The notes under the pieces: generated by a model | Database searches by the model: none | Seen by the model: only the letters and a program-made list of their open reading frames with translations | What the model was told of the DNA's origin: nothing | In this document: positions 36,287 to 45,420 of the stretch, in pieces | Position numbering within the stretch: the stretch's first letter is position 1 | Layout: every line of letters starts with the position of its first letter | Position numbers and translations under genes: made by a program | NCBI RefSeq assembly: GCF_000321415.2 | Contig: NC_019902.2 | Location: 3,162,001 to 3,226,000, forward strand | DNA: 64,000 nucleotides | Origin: Thioalkalivibrio nitratireducens DSM 14787 | GTDB taxonomy: Bacteria; Pseudomonadota; Gammaproteobacteria; Ectothiorhodospirales; Ectothiorhodospiraceae | Direction of reading: 5' to 3'

Positions 36287-38143
36287 ATGGACGCGGAATT
36301 ACGGGAGATACGCGATTTCCTGGCCGCGAGCCCGGATTACGCGGTGTTGCCGGAGCCGGCGCTGGACCGCCTGCCCCGGCAGTTGGTCGTACGCTACCTG
36401 CGCCGGGGCAGCCCGTTCCCGCCCGTTCCTGCGGACGCCGGCGACCTCTGGCTGGTGCGCACCGGAGCGATCGACCTGCGCACGCGGCAGGAAGAACTGC
36501 TGGACAAGCTGGGCGAAGGCGACGTGTTCGCGGTTCCCGGCGACGACGGCGCGGAGGTCATCGGACGAGTCGTCGAGGATGCGCTGTTCTACGTGTTGCC
36601 AGCGCCGGAGGCGCGCGAACTGCGGCGCCAGCACCCGGAGTTCGCCGACCGTTTCGATCTCGCCAGCCGCCGCCCGCTGCAGCGGGCGCTGGCGGCCTTC
36701 CAGGGTTCCGCCGGCCGTGGCGACAGCGTACTGACCGTTTCGGTGGGAGAACTCGTGACCCGTGCTCCGGAGCATATCGGTCCCGACGCGACCATCCAGG
36801 ACGGGGCTCGCCACATGAGCGAGCAGGAGGTTTCGGCGCTGCTGGTGATGGCGGACGACGAACTGATCGGAATCGTCACCGACCACGACCTGCGCAAACG
36901 CTGCCTCGCGACCGGGCGTTCGCGCCAGGAACCGATCGGCAGCATCATGAGCAGCCGGCTGCAGAGCGTAACACCGGAGACACCGGCATTCGAAGCGCTG
37001 CTGCTGATGTCACGACTGGACATCCACCACCTGCCGGTTCTTGCCGGCACTCAGCCAGTGGGGCTGATCTCCACCACGGACCTGATTCGTCACCAGGGCA
37101 CCAATGCGGTCTATCTCGTACGCGACATTCGCCGCTGCGAGTCGGTCGCCGCCCTCAGGCGCGTGACGCAGGCCCTGCCGGAACTGCAGATCCACCTGGT
37201 GCAATCCGGGGCCACCGCGTTGCACCTGGGCCAGGCGGTGACGGCGGTGATCGACGCGCTGACGCGACGCCTGCTGAAACTGGGCGTGGCCGAACTCGGA
37301 ACGCCGCCCGTGCCTTTCGCCTGGCTCGCCTGCGGATCCCAGGGACGACGCGAGCAGACGGTTCACACCGACCAGGACAACGCACTGATCTATGCCGACA
37401 CCCGCGATGCCGGCACCGATGGATACTTCCAGCGTCTGGCCGAGTTCGTCACCGACGGACTTGACCAGTGCGGCATTGTCTACTGCCCGGGCGAGGTCAG
37501 CCCGCGCTCGCCGCACTGGCGGCGCACGGTCATCGGCTGGCGCGACGAATTCGCCCGCGTGCTGCGCAGTCCCGACCGCAAGGCGGCCATGCTCGCCGCG
37601 CATTATTTCGACCTGCGGGTGGTGCACGGCGACGCGCTGCTGTTCGAACCGCTGCGCGCCGAAGCCCTGCGTTACGCCGTCACGCGGCGCCCGTTCCAGG
37701 CGCAGCTCGCCGAGAATGCCCTGGACTCCCCGCCCCCGCTGGGCTTCTTCCGGCAACTGGTGCTGATCCAGGGGGGCGATCAAGCCGATACGCTGGACGT
37801 GAAAAAGCAGGGCCTGCTGTTGGTCACCGCCCTCGCTCGGGTCTATGCACTGCAGGCCGGGGTTCCGGGTCTGCACACCCTGGACCGTCTGCGCGGCGCG
37901 GTGGAAACCGGCGTAATCGGCCAGGACGACGGCGCCAATCTCTGCGGGGCCTACGAGACCCTGGCCTCGCTGCGCGCCCAGCATCAGACGCGCCAGATCA
38001 AGCGGGGCGAGCGCCCCGACAACTTCATCCCGCCCAGAACCCTGTCGCCGCTGGAACGCGGCCACCTGAAGGATGCGTTCGGAGTGATCGCGACGATGCA
38101 GAAGAACCTGCGCGCGCGCCTGGTCGGCCGGGGAACGCCATGA
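36287..38143 (+). CDS. DUF294 putative nucleotidyltransferase with cNMP-like and CBS domains, copy 2
   Basis: The 618-residue protein has the same plan as copy 1: a cNMP-like domain (residues about 1-130, more degenerate), two CBS domains (about 150-275; IGIVTDHDLRKRCLATG, VGLISTTDLIRHQG), the nucleotidyltransferase signature ACGSQGRREQTVHTDQDNALIYAD and a C-terminal helical domain. Both metal-binding aspartates are present, so it may be active. The exonuclease gene overlaps its stop by 4 bases (ATGA), so the two products are translationally coupled. Together with copy 1 it brackets the symporter genes. Its function is unknown; AMP- or ATP-sensing via CBS and modification of a partner is a reasonable model. 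Confidence 0.88.
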   Translation: MDAELREIRDFLAASPDYAVLPEPALDRLPRQLVVRYLRRGSPFPPVPADAGDLWLVRTGAIDLRTRQEELLDKLGEGDVFAVPGDDGAEVIGRVVEDALFYVLPAPEARELRRQHPEFADRFDLASRRPLQRALAAFQGSAGRGDSVLTVSVGELVTRAPEHIGPDATIQDGARHMSEQEVSALLVMADDELIGIVTDHDLRKRCLATGRSRQEPIGSIMSSRLQSVTPETPAFEALLLMSRLDIHHLPVLAGTQPVGLISTTDLIRHQGTNAVYLVRDIRRCESVAALRRVTQALPELQIHLVQSGATALHLGQAVTAVIDALTRRLLKLGVAELGTPPVPFAWLACGSQGRREQTVHTDQDNALIYADTRDAGTDGYFQRLAEFVTDGLDQCGIVYCPGEVSPRSPHWRRTVIGWRDEFARVLRSPDRKAAMLAAHYFDLRVVHGDALLFEPLRAEALRYAVTRRPFQAQLAENALDSPPPLGFFRQLVLIQGGDQADTLDVKKQGLLLVTALARVYALQAGVPGLHTLDRLRGAVETGVIGQDDGANLCGAYETLASLRAQHQTRQIKRGERPDNFIPPRTLSPLERGHLKDAFGVIATMQKNLRARLVGRGTP

Positions 38144-38847
38144 TCCGCCCCGGCCCGTGGATCTTCTGCTGGCGCCGCCGGCGGCTGGCCCTGCGCCTGC
38201 CCGATATCCCGCTGCGAACATACCTGAAACGCAGGATGCCGGGACTGTGCGGCGATTGCCGCGACACGCCATTCCTGGCGGTGGATCTCGAGACCACTGG
38301 CCTGAACCCCGCGCGCGATCAGATCCTGAGCATCGGCTGGGTCGCGATGGACGGCCTGTCGATCCGCCTGGAGACCGCACGACAGACCTGGGTGCGCCCG
38401 TCGCAAGCGATTCCGGAGGCCAGCGCCGTCATTCACCGTATCACCGACGACCAGGCGGCCAGGGGAGGCAGTCTCGGCTCCGCTCTGGCACTGTTGCTGC
38501 GGGCGCTGGAAGGACGGGTGATGCTGGCCCACCACGCGGCCGTGGAACTGGGTTTCCTGGACCGCGCCTGCGTGAGCGAGTACGGATACCCGTGCATGAT
38601 TCCAACCGTGGACACGCTGCGCCTGGCGCAGGAACAACTGGCCCGCAGGCAGGAAGCGGTCCGCTCGGACGGGCTGCGCCTCGGGGCCCTGCGCGAGCAG
38701 TTCAACCTGCCTCCCTACCGCTCGCACGACGCATTGAGCGATGCACTGGCTGCAGCCGAGCTGTTCTGTGCCCAGGTCAGCCACCGCGCGGGCGACGGTC
38801 CGCTGCCGCTGCAGCAGGTGCTGCACCGCCCGGGTGCCCTGTGGTGA
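38140..38847 (+). CDS. DnaQ-like 3'-5' exonuclease (DEDD family)
   Basis: The 235-residue protein has the DEDDh exonuclease motifs: [24 protein letters not shown] (Exo I, D and E), [18 protein letters not shown] (Exo II) and [17 protein letters not shown] (Exo III, H and D). It resembles the epsilon subunit of DNA polymerase III but is a shorter, separate paralog of the kind often coded after DUF294 genes. A basic N-terminal stretch ([11 protein letters not shown]) precedes the domain. It may hydrolyse RNA, DNA or nucleotide-linked products made by the partner. Its link to the symporter is unexplained. Confidence 0.88.
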   Translation: MIRPGPWIFCWRRRRLALRLPDIPLRTYLKRRMPGLCGDCRDTPFLAVDLETTGLNPARDQILSIGWVAMDGLSIRLETARQTWVRPSQAIPEASAVIHRITDDQAARGGSLGSALALLLRALEGRVMLAHHAAVELGFLDRACVSEYGYPCMIPTVDTLRLAQEQLARRQEAVRSDGLRLGALREQFNLPPYRSHDALSDALAAAELFCAQVSHRAGDGPLPLQQVLHRPGALW

Positions 38848-39019
38848 GCCGGGGACCGATACCGCAGATGAGCCCCGAAACCCGCGTGCTATCCTCTTCG
38901 GGCTTCACTTCCGGCGCCGCGATGCACAGCAGGCCCGCGGCAGGAAATCCGGCACCCGACAGGAACCCGGCAGAACGTCCCGTGAACCCACGAGCCCTGA
39001 ACCATTCTGGAGGCAAGAG

Positions 39020-40978
39020 ATGAGTGACACGATCGAATCCGCGCTGCACGAGAACCGGCACTTCCCGCCGCCAGCCGACTTCGTGGCCAACGCCCGCCTG
39101 AAACCGGAGGAGGCCGAGGCGCTGTACCGCAAGGCCGAGGAGGATCACGAAGGCTTCTGGTCCGACCTCGCGCGGGAAAAGATCACCTGGCACAAGGAAT
39201 TCAGCGTCGGACTCGACGACAGCCGGGCCCCGCACTACGCCTGGTTCACCGACGGCCGGATGAACGTCTCCTACAACTGCATCGACCGGCATCTCGACCA
39301 GCGCGGTGACAAGCCCGCGATCATCTTCGAGGGCGAGAACGGCGATACGCGCACCTACACCTACCGGGATCTGTACAACGAGGTGGGCAAACTCGCGAAC
39401 GGGCTGCGCGCGAGCGGCGTGAAGAAGGGCGACCGCGTGGTGATCTACATGCCGATGATCGCCGAGGCCGTGATCGCGATGCAGGCCTGCGCGCGCATCG
39501 GTGCGATCCACTCGGTGGTCTTCGGCGGCTTTTCGGCAGACGCACTGCGCGACCGCATCGACAACTCGGGCGCCGAGGTCGTGATCACCGCCGACGGCGG
39601 AACCCGTGGCGGCCGCGTGGTCTCGCTGAAGAAGACCACGGACAAGGCGCTGGAGATCAGCAGCGGTACGGTCCGAAACGTGATCGTCTGCAAGCGGGCC
39701 GGCAACGAGGTCAATATGACCGAGGGCCGGGACGTTTGGTGGCAGGATCTGGTGGCCGATCAGCCCGCCGACTCCGAGCCGGAATGGGTGGAATCCGAGC
39801 ACCCGTTGTTCCTGCTCTACACCTCGGGTTCGACCGGCAAGCCCAAGGGGATCCAGCACGCGAGCGCGGGCTATCTGCTGAACACGATCGTCACCAACGA
39901 ATGGGTCTTCGACCTGCACGACGACGACGTCTTCTGGTGCACCGCCGACGTCGGCTGGGTCACCGGGCACTCGTATGTCGCCTACGGACCGCTGGCGATC
40001 GGGGCCACACAGGTGGTCTACGAGGGCGTGCCGACCGTTCCCGACGGCGGGCGCTGGTGGAAAATGTGCCAGGCACACGGGGTGACCGTGTTCTACACCG
40101 CACCGACCGCAATCCGCGCGCTGATGAAACTCGGTGACGAGTTTCCCGGCCAGTACGACCTGTCGAAACTGCGCCTGCTGGGCACGGTCGGCGAACCGAT
40201 CAACCCTGAGGCCTGGATGTGGTACTACCGGACGATTGGCGGCGAGCGCTGCCCGATCGTGGACACCTGGTGGCAGACCGAAACCGGCGCTCACATGATC
40301 GCGCCGCTGCCCGCGGTAACCACGCTGACGCCCGGTTCCTGCACCCGCCCCCTCCCGGGAATCGTCGCCGACGTGGTGAACGAGGAAGGCGAGAGCCTGG
40401 GGCCGGATCAGGGAGGCTTCCTGGTGATCAAGAAGCCCTGGCCATCGATGCTGCGCACGGTCTGGCAGGACGACAACCGCTACAGGTCGACCTACTGGCC
40501 GAAGTTCGGCGGCAAATACTATCTCGCCGGTGATTCCGCACGGCGCGACCCGGACGGGAACTTCTGGATCATGGGCCGGATCGACGACGTGCTGAACGTC
40601 TCCGGCCACCGGCTCGGAACGATGGAGATCGAGTCGGCGCTGGTCGCGCACGAGGCCGTCGCCGAGGCTGCCGTGGTCGGGCGGCCGCACGACGTGAAGG
40701 GCGAGGCCATCGTCGCGTTCGTGATACTGAAGGACGAGCGGCCCACCGGAACCGCAGCCGAGGAAATGGTGAAGGCGCTGCGCGACTGGGTCAGCGAGCA
40801 TATCGGCCCGATCGCGAAACCCGACGACATCCGCTTTGCCGATGGCCTGCCCAAGACCCGTTCCGGTAAGATCATGCGCCGCCTGCTGCGCTCGATCGCG
40901 AAGGGCGAGGAGATCACATCCGACACCTCCACGCTGGAGAACGAGGCCGTGGTCACCCAGTTGCAGGGCAAGGCGTAG
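39020..40978 (+). CDS. acs: Acetyl-CoA synthetase
   Basis: The 652-residue enzyme activates acetate to acetyl-CoA with ATP. Motifs in order are [20 protein letters not shown] (P-loop), [12 protein letters not shown] (adenylate contact) and [23 protein letters not shown] (hinge). The acetylation-controlled lysine is in [11 protein letters not shown] (K617). The length is exactly that of E. coli Acs. TGGAGG precedes the ATG. It lies 172 bases downstream of the exonuclease gene, so it is either the last gene of the sigma-54 operon or has its own promoter. In Vibrio, a CrbSR pair controls acs, which fits the local context. Confidence 0.97.
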   Translation: MSDTIESALHENRHFPPPADFVANARLKPEEAEALYRKAEEDHEGFWSDLAREKITWHKEFSVGLDDSRAPHYAWFTDGRMNVSYNCIDRHLDQRGDKPAIIFEGENGDTRTYTYRDLYNEVGKLANGLRASGVKKGDRVVIYMPMIAEAVIAMQACARIGAIHSVVFGGFSADALRDRIDNSGAEVVITADGGTRGGRVVSLKKTTDKALEISSGTVRNVIVCKRAGNEVNMTEGRDVWWQDLVADQPADSEPEWVESEHPLFLLYTSGSTGKPKGIQHASAGYLLNTIVTNEWVFDLHDDDVFWCTADVGWVTGHSYVAYGPLAIGATQVVYEGVPTVPDGGRWWKMCQAHGVTVFYTAPTAIRALMKLGDEFPGQYDLSKLRLLGTVGEPINPEAWMWYYRTIGGERCPIVDTWWQTETGAHMIAPLPAVTTLTPGSCTRPLPGIVADVVNEEGESLGPDQGGFLVIKKPWPSMLRTVWQDDNRYRSTYWPKFGGKYYLAGDSARRDPDGNFWIMGRIDDVLNVSGHRLGTMEIESALVAHEAVAEAAVVGRPHDVKGEAIVAFVILKDERPTGTAAEEMVKALRDWVSEHIGPIAKPDDIRFADGLPKTRSGKIMRRLLRSIAKGEEITSDTSTLENEAVVTQLQGKA

Positions 40979-41028
40979 GCGGGCGTACGGCAGCGCTGCG
41001 AGTCAACCGACGCCCCAGACCTCGAGCC

Positions 41029-41055
41029 CCCCGGCGGCGACGGTAGCCGCCGGGG
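41029..41055 (+). terminator. GC-rich hairpin after acs
   Basis: Perfect 10-base arms CCCCGGCGGC and GCCGCCGGGG with a 7-base loop lie 50 bases after the acs stop. No U-tract follows; it probably marks the 3' end of the acetate operon. Confidence 0.5.
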
Positions 41056-41186
41056 ATCCCGGGTGCGATCGGGCAGCACGACGCGACCGCTGCGTCCGCG
41101 GCCTGTGCCGCCGCGAGGGCCTTCCGTTGACGCTACCGGGACCCGGTCCTAGTATTCCGGGTCCGCGTTGCCCGGAAGCCCCGCCG

Positions 41187-41990
41187 ATGACTTATTGTGT
41201 TGCGATCAAGCTCGACGAAGGCCTCGTCTTCGCCTCCGATTCGCGGACCAATGCGGGGGTGGATCAGGTCAGCACCTACAGCAAGATGCACAGCTTCGAG
41301 ACCGAGGGCGACCGGCTGTTCATCGTGCTCACCGCCGGCAACCTCGCGACCACGCAGGCGGTGGTGAACCGCCTGAAGCGCGAGATGGAGGAAGGCGTCG
41401 AGGGCAGCTTCGCCGATGTCGTCCACATGTCCGATGCCGCCGAGTATCTGGGCCGCGTGAACCGGGAGGAGCAGGATAAGCACTCCGAAGCGCTGTCCAA
41501 GTCCGGCATCGTCGCCGAGGCCACGCTAATCCTCGGGGGGCAGATCCGCGGCGGGGAACCCGAGATCTACCGGGTCTACCCGCAGGGCAACTACATCACC
41601 ACCAGCCAGCACACGCCTTTCCTGCAGATCGGCGAGAGCAAGTACGGCAAGCCGATCCTGGACCGCATTCTCGCGCCGTCGACGCCGCTGGGGGATGCCG
41701 CACGCTGCGCACTGGTCTCGATCGATTCGACCATGCGCTCCAACCTGACGGTCGGCCCGCCGATCGAGGTGTTCGTTTACGAGACCGACTCGTTCGCCTT
41801 CGAACACTATCTGTGCCTGGAGGCCGACGACGACTACCTGCGGTCGCTGACCCATACCTGGGACGAAAACATCCGCAGGGCGTTCGTCGACCTGCCCCGC
41901 TTCGACTGGGAAACGACCCGCACGCGCAAGAAACGCGGGACCCAGGTGCACGCGGCCCCCGGGCGCAGCGGCCGCAAGAGTGCCCGCTGA
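41187..41990 (+). CDS. Anbu (proteasome-like peptidase, ancestral beta subunit)
   Basis: The 267-residue protein is a T1-family peptidase related to HslV and proteasome beta subunits. After removal of the initiator Met the N-terminus is a threonine (MTYCVAIKLDEGLVFASDSRTNAGVD), the expected nucleophile, and S-D-S-R-T-N-A-G is the Anbu signature. It forms an open-ring or helical assembly in the cytoplasm. The C-terminal tail is basic. Anbu is usually coded with alpha-E, circularly permuted ATP-grasp and transglutaminase-like proteins. The first two are here, on the opposite strand and convergent. The substrate is unknown. Confidence 0.93.
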   Translation: MTYCVAIKLDEGLVFASDSRTNAGVDQVSTYSKMHSFETEGDRLFIVLTAGNLATTQAVVNRLKREMEEGVEGSFADVVHMSDAAEYLGRVNREEQDKHSEALSKSGIVAEATLILGGQIRGGEPEIYRVYPQGNYITTSQHTPFLQIGESKYGKPILDRILAPSTPLGDAARCALVSIDSTMRSNLTVGPPIEVFVYETDSFAFEHYLCLEADDDYLRSLTHTWDENIRRAFVDLPRFDWETTRTRKKRGTQVHAAPGRSGRKSAR

Positions 41991-41991
41991 C

Positions 41992-42009
41992 GCCCGGGCC
42001 GCCCCGGGC
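41992..42009. terminator. Hairpin between convergent Anbu and alpha-E genes
   Basis: The arms GCCCGGG and CCCGGGC with a 4-base loop lie directly after the Anbu stop. They are symmetric, so may serve both directions. There is no U-tract; the assignment is tentative. Confidence 0.4.
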
Positions 42010-42056
42010 GAACAGCGCCTGCGGGCCGTCGGGAACGGACCGTGGACGTCAGGGCC

Positions 42057-42995
42057 TCAGGCGGCCTTCTCGATCCGGAACCAGGTGTCGACGACGGCCG
42101 TGTGAATCTCGCCGATATCCTGCTGCAGCGTGTCAATGAACCCATGCAGCCGATCCTCCGCGATCAACTGGTCGACGTCGGCGCCGAGCGCGTGCCGGCG
42201 CGCCTGCATCACCAGCCTCAGCGGCAGTTCGTTGCGCGGCAAACGCTCCAGCGCCTCCTGCACGTAACGCAACGAATGTGCGACCGCACGCGGAAACGGC
42301 ACATCCTGCAGCAGGAAACGCACCACATCGACCCCATTGATTCGCCGCTTCACGTGCTGGCGGTACATCTGGAAACCGCTCTGGGAACGCAGGATGCCGG
42401 TCCAGAGCAGCCCGTCGTACGGAGTCGGATCGGCGGTCTTCTTCAGGTAGCGGATCGCGCCGACGTCGATCTGGCGGCTGGTCATGTCGGCACGCTCCAG
42501 GTTGCGTCCGAGGCGGATGAAGTCGTAGGCCGCGTCGTGACTCATGCAGCCTGCGAGCAAGCCGGTGAGCGTCTGGCAGCGCTGCACGATCTCGGTCAGG
42601 AACTGGTAGCGCGCGCGCTTGCCGATGCCATTGTCGATATTGTCCCGCGCGAACAGGTACAGTTCGTTCACGACCTCCCACGCCTCGGAAGGCACCAGAT
42701 CGCGCGTGGTGCGCACGTTCTCCCGCGCGGCCTTCAGCGAACTGAGCACCGAGCTCGGGTTGTAATGGTCGGCGACGAGGAACTTCACGCAATTGCGCTC
42801 GTCCTCGCGCTGGTAGTGCGCGTCGAACACGTGTTCGTTGCCGGTGACCGCGACCAGCCCCTTCCAGGACAACTGCACGGTCTTGGGCATATCCAGCGAG
42901 ACCAGATGGAACGAGATGATCATGCGTGCGGTGTTCTCGGCCCGTTCGACGTAACGCGCCAGCCAGTAAACACGCTCGGCCACCCTGGAGAGCAT
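42057..42995 (-). CDS. Alpha-E domain protein (DUF403)
   Basis: The 312-residue all-helical protein has the N-terminal signature MLSRVAERVYWLARYVERAENTARMI and further family motifs (TSRQIDVGAIRYLKKTADPTPYDG). It is the alpha-E domain, always found with circularly permuted ATP-grasp proteins. Its start lies 1 base after the ATP-grasp stop, with the ribosome binding site inside that gene. The pair is proposed to modify or synthesise peptides, and Anbu may cut the product. No catalytic residues are known for this family. Confidence 0.93.
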   Translation of the reverse strand: MLSRVAERVYWLARYVERAENTARMIISFHLVSLDMPKTVQLSWKGLVAVTGNEHVFDAHYQREDERNCVKFLVADHYNPSSVLSSLKAARENVRTTRDLVPSEAWEVVNELYLFARDNIDNGIGKRARYQFLTEIVQRCQTLTGLLAGCMSHDAAYDFIRLGRNLERADMTSRQIDVGAIRYLKKTADPTPYDGLLWTGILRSQSGFQMYRQHVKRRINGVDVVRFLLQDVPFPRAVAHSLRYVQEALERLPRNELPLRLVMQARRHALGADVDQLIAEDRLHGFIDTLQQDIGEIHTAVVDTWFRIEKAA

Positions 42996-42996
42996 C

Positions 42997-44445
42997 TCAG
43001 GCCTCCTCGTCCACGATCCAGGTATCCTTGCTGCCTCCTCCCTGCGAAGAGTTCACCACCAGCGAGCCTCTGCGCATCGCGACCCGAGTCAGTCCGCCGG
43101 CGGTTACGTCCGTGCGCACCCCCTGCAGCACGAACGGACGCAGATCCAGGTGCCTTGGCTCCAAGCCTTCGTCACACAACGTCGGCGCAACGGACAGACT
43201 CAGCGTCGGTTGGGCGATGTAGTTGCGAGGATCGTTGCGGATCAGCTGCGCGAACTCGGCGCGCTGCTTTTTGCTCGCGTGCGGTCCGACCAGCATACCG
43301 TAGCCGCCGGACTCGTTCGCGGGCTTCACCACCAGTTGCTCGAGGTGGCCCAGCACGTACCCACGATGCTCGTCGTTCACGCAGAGCCAGGTGGGAACAT
43401 TGGGGATGATCGGGTCCTGATCGAGGTAGTACTTGATCATCGCCGGCACGAAGGCGTAGATCACCTTGTCGTCGGCGACCCCGGAGCCCGGCGCATTGGC
43501 GAGGCCGACGTTGCCCTTGCGCCAGGCGCGCATCAGGCCGCGCACGCCGAGCAGCGACTCGGGATTGAACTCCTCCGGGTCGATGAAGGCATCGTCGACG
43601 CGGCGGTAGATCACGTCCACGCGTTCGAGTCCCTGGATGGTGCGCATGTACACGCAGTCGTCGTCGCCGACGACCAGATCCGCACCCTCGACCAGCTCGG
43701 CGCCCATACGCTGCGCGAGGAACGAGTGCTCGAAGTACGCCGAGTTGAAGATTCCGGGGGTGAGCACCACAATCTCCGGATAATCCTGCGGGCGCGGCGA
43801 GATCGACGCCAGCATGTCGAACAGCTGGGTCGGGTACTCGTCGACCGGCAGGATGCTGGAGTTCTCGAAAACCTCGGGGAACACGCGCTTGGTCACCTCG
43901 CGGTTCTCCAGCATGTACGAAACGCCGGAAGGCACGCGCAGATTGTCCTCCAGCACATACAGCGTTCCGTCACCGTCGCGCACCAGATCGGAGCCACAGA
44001 TATGCGCCCATACCCCATGGGGCGGATGGATTCCCCGGCACTGCTCGCGGAAGTTCCTGGAATGTTCGAGTACGTAGGCCGGCATCACCCCGTCGCGGAA
44101 GATCTTCTGCTCGTTGTAGACGTCGTCGATGAACAGGTTCAGCGCGGTCAGCCGCTGGACCAGGCCCGCCTCGACTCCGACCCACTCGTTCTTGGGAATG
44201 ACCCGGGGAACGATGTCGAACGGCCAGGCACGGTCGATGTTCTCGCCCTCGCTGTAGACCGTGAAACTGATGCCCATCTCGAGGATCGCATGATCGGCAG
44301 CCTGCTTGCGGATCTGCAGTTCGTTGTCGTCGAGCGACCTGAGGTAATCCGTCAGGCGGCGGGCCACCGGCCTGGGGCTGCCCCGGGAAGCGATCAGCTC
44401 GTCGTAGAAGGGAGCGGGATCGTAGGTCTTCCAGTCGATCGACAT
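42997..44445 (-). CDS. Circularly permuted ATP-grasp protein (DUF404/DUF407)
   Basis: The 482-residue protein has the signature GIHPPHGVWAHICGSDLVRDGDGTLYVLEDNLRVPSGVSYMLENR and, in the second half, the permuted ATP-grasp motifs NESGGYGMLVGP and NSSQGGGSKDTWIV at the end. Members are thought to be peptide ligases that link amino acids or peptides using ATP. It is the first gene of a two-gene operon with alpha-E. Usually a transglutaminase-like gene is also present but none is here. A promoter must lie in 44446-44520, where the DNA is AT-richer (TTAACAAG), but I cannot define it. Confidence 0.93.
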   Translation of the reverse strand: MSIDWKTYDPAPFYDELIASRGSPRPVARRLTDYLRSLDDNELQIRKQAADHAILEMGISFTVYSEGENIDRAWPFDIVPRVIPKNEWVGVEAGLVQRLTALNLFIDDVYNEQKIFRDGVMPAYVLEHSRNFREQCRGIHPPHGVWAHICGSDLVRDGDGTLYVLEDNLRVPSGVSYMLENREVTKRVFPEVFENSSILPVDEYPTQLFDMLASISPRPQDYPEIVVLTPGIFNSAYFEHSFLAQRMGAELVEGADLVVGDDDCVYMRTIQGLERVDVIYRRVDDAFIDPEEFNPESLLGVRGLMRAWRKGNVGLANAPGSGVADDKVIYAFVPAMIKYYLDQDPIIPNVPTWLCVNDEHRGYVLGHLEQLVVKPANESGGYGMLVGPHASKKQRAEFAQLIRNDPRNYIAQPTLSLSVAPTLCDEGLEPRHLDLRPFVLQGVRTDVTAGGLTRVAMRRGSLVVNSSQGGGSKDTWIVDEEA

Positions 44446-44723
44446 CCGGGCGGGCCTCGCACGAAGGGAGAGATCTCCGCTACTCTAACGCAGCGGGGGC
44501 TGTGCAAGAATCCTGCAATTAACAAGTTCCGGCGTGAACCGCCTGCAACCCCAACGCAACGCGGGCCGCAATGCCGGCAGGCGCCGCGTGCCAGAGTCGA
44601 GCAGTGGGTAACGGTCGGACACCCGATGTCTTGCCTCGCGGGAACCTTACCCGCTGCGGCACGGTGCTGCGAGAGTCAGCTGAGGCCTCTTTCGAGGCGC
44701 CCTCAGCCGGGGCCATCGCCGAT

Positions 44724-45344
44724 TCAGGCCGACTTGGTGAACTGCACCTGCTTCCAGTAGCCGAACAAGCTGGCAGGCTCGATCGCAACCGGCTCGCGAC
44801 CGGTTACCGCGACGAAGTGATCCAGTTCCATGTCGGGCCGAAACCCGACGGCCCGCGACAGCGGACGCAGGCTGCGTTCCAGGGTACGCAGGAACCACTG
44901 GCGCGACGCGAAATGGTTCACTACCAGGATCTGCCCACCGGGCCTGCAGACCCGCCACATCTCCGCGAACAGTTGCTCGGGATTGGGCACCACGGACGCC
45001 ACGTACATCGCGACCACGGCGTCGAAGCTGTCGTCTGCGAAACCCAGCCGCTCGGCGTTCATCTCGGCGAGGCCGATCACCGCGGGGCAACCCTGGTCGG
45101 AGACGCGCCGGCGCGCGACCTCGAGCATCTCCCGGCTGATGTCGATCCCGACGACCTCTGCGTCCGTGCAATAGAACGGCAGCGAGATCCCGGTCCCGAC
45201 GCCGACCTCGAGCACGCGCTTGCCGGATACCGGCGCCAGGGTGTCCAGCGCGAGGCGCCGTCCCCGGGCGAAAACGCGCCCGAAGATCACGTCGTAATGG
45301 CGGGCGTAACGCCGATAGCTCTTGCGGATACTGATCAGGTCCAC
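44724..45344 (-). CDS. Class I SAM-dependent methyltransferase (PmtA-like)
   Basis: The 206-residue enzyme has motif I in VLEVGVGTGISLPFY, the acidic end of strand beta-2 (VVGIDIS), post-I and motif II (FDAVVAMYVASVVPNPEQLFAEM). The C-terminal half fits the Rhodobacter-type phosphatidylethanolamine N-methyltransferases and the related UbiE-like group: KRVLEVGVGTGISLPFY with RYARHYDVIFGRVFARGR at the start is typical of PmtA. It may make phosphatidylcholine precursors. The start codon is GTG. It reads away from the pnp gene in the same direction, after a terminator. Confidence 0.8.
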   Translation of the reverse strand: MDLISIRKSYRRYARHYDVIFGRVFARGRRLALDTLAPVSGKRVLEVGVGTGISLPFYCTDAEVVGIDISREMLEVARRRVSDQGCPAVIGLAEMNAERLGFADDSFDAVVAMYVASVVPNPEQLFAEMWRVCRPGGQILVVNHFASRQWFLRTLERSLRPLSRAVGFRPDMELDHFVAVTGREPVAIEPASLFGYWKQVQFTKSA

Positions 45345-45389
45345 GGCCTCAGAACCCCTCTCGGCACAACCGTTCGTCAGAATACGTGA

Positions 45390-45409
45390 AAGCCGCCCGA
45401 GGGCGGCTT
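45390..45409 (-). terminator. Intrinsic-type terminator after pnp
   Basis: The arms AAGCCGCCC and GGGCGGCTT with a 2-base loop lie 12 bases after the pnp stop. On the minus strand a short T-stretch (TTTCACGTATT) follows. It likely ends the rpsO-pnp transcript. Confidence 0.7.
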
Positions 45410-45420
45410 CACTTGGCGTC

